From an uncultured Actinomycetes bacterium (GTDB lineage: Bacteria; Actinomycetota; Actinomycetes; Mycobacteriales; Nakamurellaceae), in NCBI GenBank assembly GCA_937926105.1, contig CALANS010000130.1:1-64000 (forward strand): a DNA stretch of 64,000 nt. The letters run 5' to 3'. The notes under the pieces were generated by a model. The model did no database searches, was not told the DNA's origin, and saw nothing but the letters and a program-made list of their open reading frames with translations. The position numbers and the translations under genes were made by a program. This document shows, piece by piece, positions 63,185-64,000 of this stretch; within the stretch, counting starts at the first letter, position 1, and the number at the start of each line of letters is the position of its first letter.

Positions 63185-64000
63185 CTAGCCGCGCAACGGT
63201 TCGCCGGCCACCGTCGACGAGGTGTCAGGCGACGAGGTGTCAGGCGACGCCGACGCCGCGGGCGCCGCTCCGGCGGGTGCCGCCGTCACCTGCGGATCGA
63301 CCCGAAGCTGTCGTGCCCGGCGCAGCAACCACAGCCCGGCGAGCGCGATGATCACGGTGGCGATCACGGTGAGCAGCCGGTAGTCGATCAGCGCGACGAC
63401 GGCCGCGCCCACTCCGGTTGAGACGAGCTGCGGGACCTGCAGCGACACCCCGGTGGCGGAGGCGGTCCTGCCCTGCAGATGGTTCGGAGTGAGCTTTTGC
63501 CGGGTGGTGGCCATCGAGACGAACGCCCACGGGATCGCCGCGCCCGCCGCCGCCATGCCCACCAGCACGAGGACGACATTGCCGCTGAGGAACGGGACCG
63601 AGCCGGCCGCCATGGTCAGCAGCGCCACCCCGACCGCTCGTACCGGTCCGAACATCGTCATCAACCGAACCGCCGTGAGGCCGCCGAGGATCGACCCGGC
63701 GCCCTGCGCGCTCATCAGCACGCCGAAGAACTCCGGAGACCGGTGCAGGCCGTGCTCGACCACGGCAAACAGCAGCGAATCGAACAGGCCGATCACGCTC
63801 AGTGCCGCGCCGAGGCCGATCACGATCACCAGCAGCTGCGGGGTGCGGCGCAGGTGCGCAAAGCCCGCCGCGAGCGCCCGCCAGCCGGCGTCGGACTGCG
63901 CGGTGGCGCCGCCCCGATCTGGCTTGGGCTCCACCACGCGCACCAGCGCCAATCCGCCGGCAGTGACGGCCAACATGACGGCGGTCGCCACCGCCAGGGT
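63185..64000 (-). CDS. MFS transporter, N-terminus beyond the window
   Basis: The frame is open to the window edge, so the 5' part is missing. The visible 271 residues hold about six or seven helices, starting in the central loop: LLVIVIGLGAALSVIGLFDSLLFAVVEHG, then MSAQGAGSILGG and AFVSMATTRQKLTPNHLQGR, like the C-terminal half of enterobactin-exporter-type MFS proteins (MFS_3). A short tail has two copies of SPDTS encoded by a 15-base repeat. It likely shares a transcript with the MFS gene 20 bases downstream. Confidence 0.85.
   Translation of the reverse strand, partial: TLAVATAVMLAVTAGGLALVRVVEPKPDRGGATAQSDAGWRALAAGFAHLRRTPQLLVIVIGLGAALSVIGLFDSLLFAVVEHGLHRSPEFFGVLMSAQGAGSILGGLTAVRLMTMFGPVRAVGVALLTMAAGSVPFLSGNVVLVLVGMAAAGAAIPWAFVSMATTRQKLTPNHLQGRTASATGVSLQVPQLVSTGVGAAVVALIDYRLLTVIATVIIALAGLWLLRRARQLRVDPQVTAAPAGAAPAASASPDTSSPDTSSTVAGEPLRG

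Noticed and set aside
1..64000. CRISPR arrays, tRNA and rRNA genes
   Set aside because: No regularly spaced repeats and no tRNA or rRNA sequence was recognised by eye. A covariance-model search would be decisive.

Overview
The window is high-GC, densely coded DNA from an actinomycete. Recognisable housekeeping genes include alaS, ruvX, mltG and aroE in one minus-strand run, a Nif3-type protein beside a coiled-coil zinc-ribbon protein, a SURF1 protein, an MMPL transporter and a DUF222/HNH protein. Abundant GTG starts and ATGA/GTGA gene overlaps fit this. A Nakamurella/Frankineae-like host is my inference from gene order; no rRNA or tRNA is present to fix the taxon.

Layout. (1) 1-1385: gene-poor, with a decayed ABC-2-type permease remnant. 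(2) 1386-13268: a probable anti-phage defence island. It holds an unrecognised 585-aa membrane-anchored protein, a PrrC/RloC-like AAA ATPase, a TIR-domain protein and a 1685-aa single-chain restriction-modification enzyme (nuclease, helicase, methylase). A 290-bp MITE-like element with terminal inverted repeats and a flanking direct repeat lies between the first two genes. The left part of the island looks lower in GC than its surroundings. (3) 13393-25780: a complete Tad/Flp pilus locus. Twelve minus-strand genes, most overlapping by 4 bp, run from a lipoprotein gene to a very large LysM/BTAD-like protein, with a divergent prepilin peptidase gene. (4) 25876-26436: two small unknown genes.

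(5) 26905-37755: a carbohydrate-use cluster. It contains an ABC importer (binding lipoprotein and two permeases, no ATPase), two related GHL6-like glycoside hydrolases, a short-chain dehydrogenase, a BadF/NAGK-type kinase and a ROK repressor. Two near-consensus promoters in this cluster are each followed by the same 11-bp palindrome CACTCTGAGTG, a likely operator for the ROK protein. (6) 37803-46983: mixed core genes (zinc-ribbon protein, Nif3-like, low-molecular-weight phosphatase, SURF1, small membrane protein, phosphoesterase, MMPL, HNH). (7) 47099-54136: a short-chain dehydrogenase gene with two compensating frameshifts, then the aroE-mltG-ruvX-alaS run and a small membrane protein. (8) 54410-64000: FAD/Fe-S oxidoreductase, a VapBC-like toxin-antitoxin pair, a split-barrel flavoprotein, a cyclopropane synthase-like methyltransferase, a GH13 alpha-glucosidase and two MFS transporters, the last cut off by the window end.

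The two parts most likely to hold undescribed biology are the defence island, where three different effector types sit beside a gene I cannot assign, and the sugar cluster, whose substrate and hydrolases are uncharacterised as far as I can tell.
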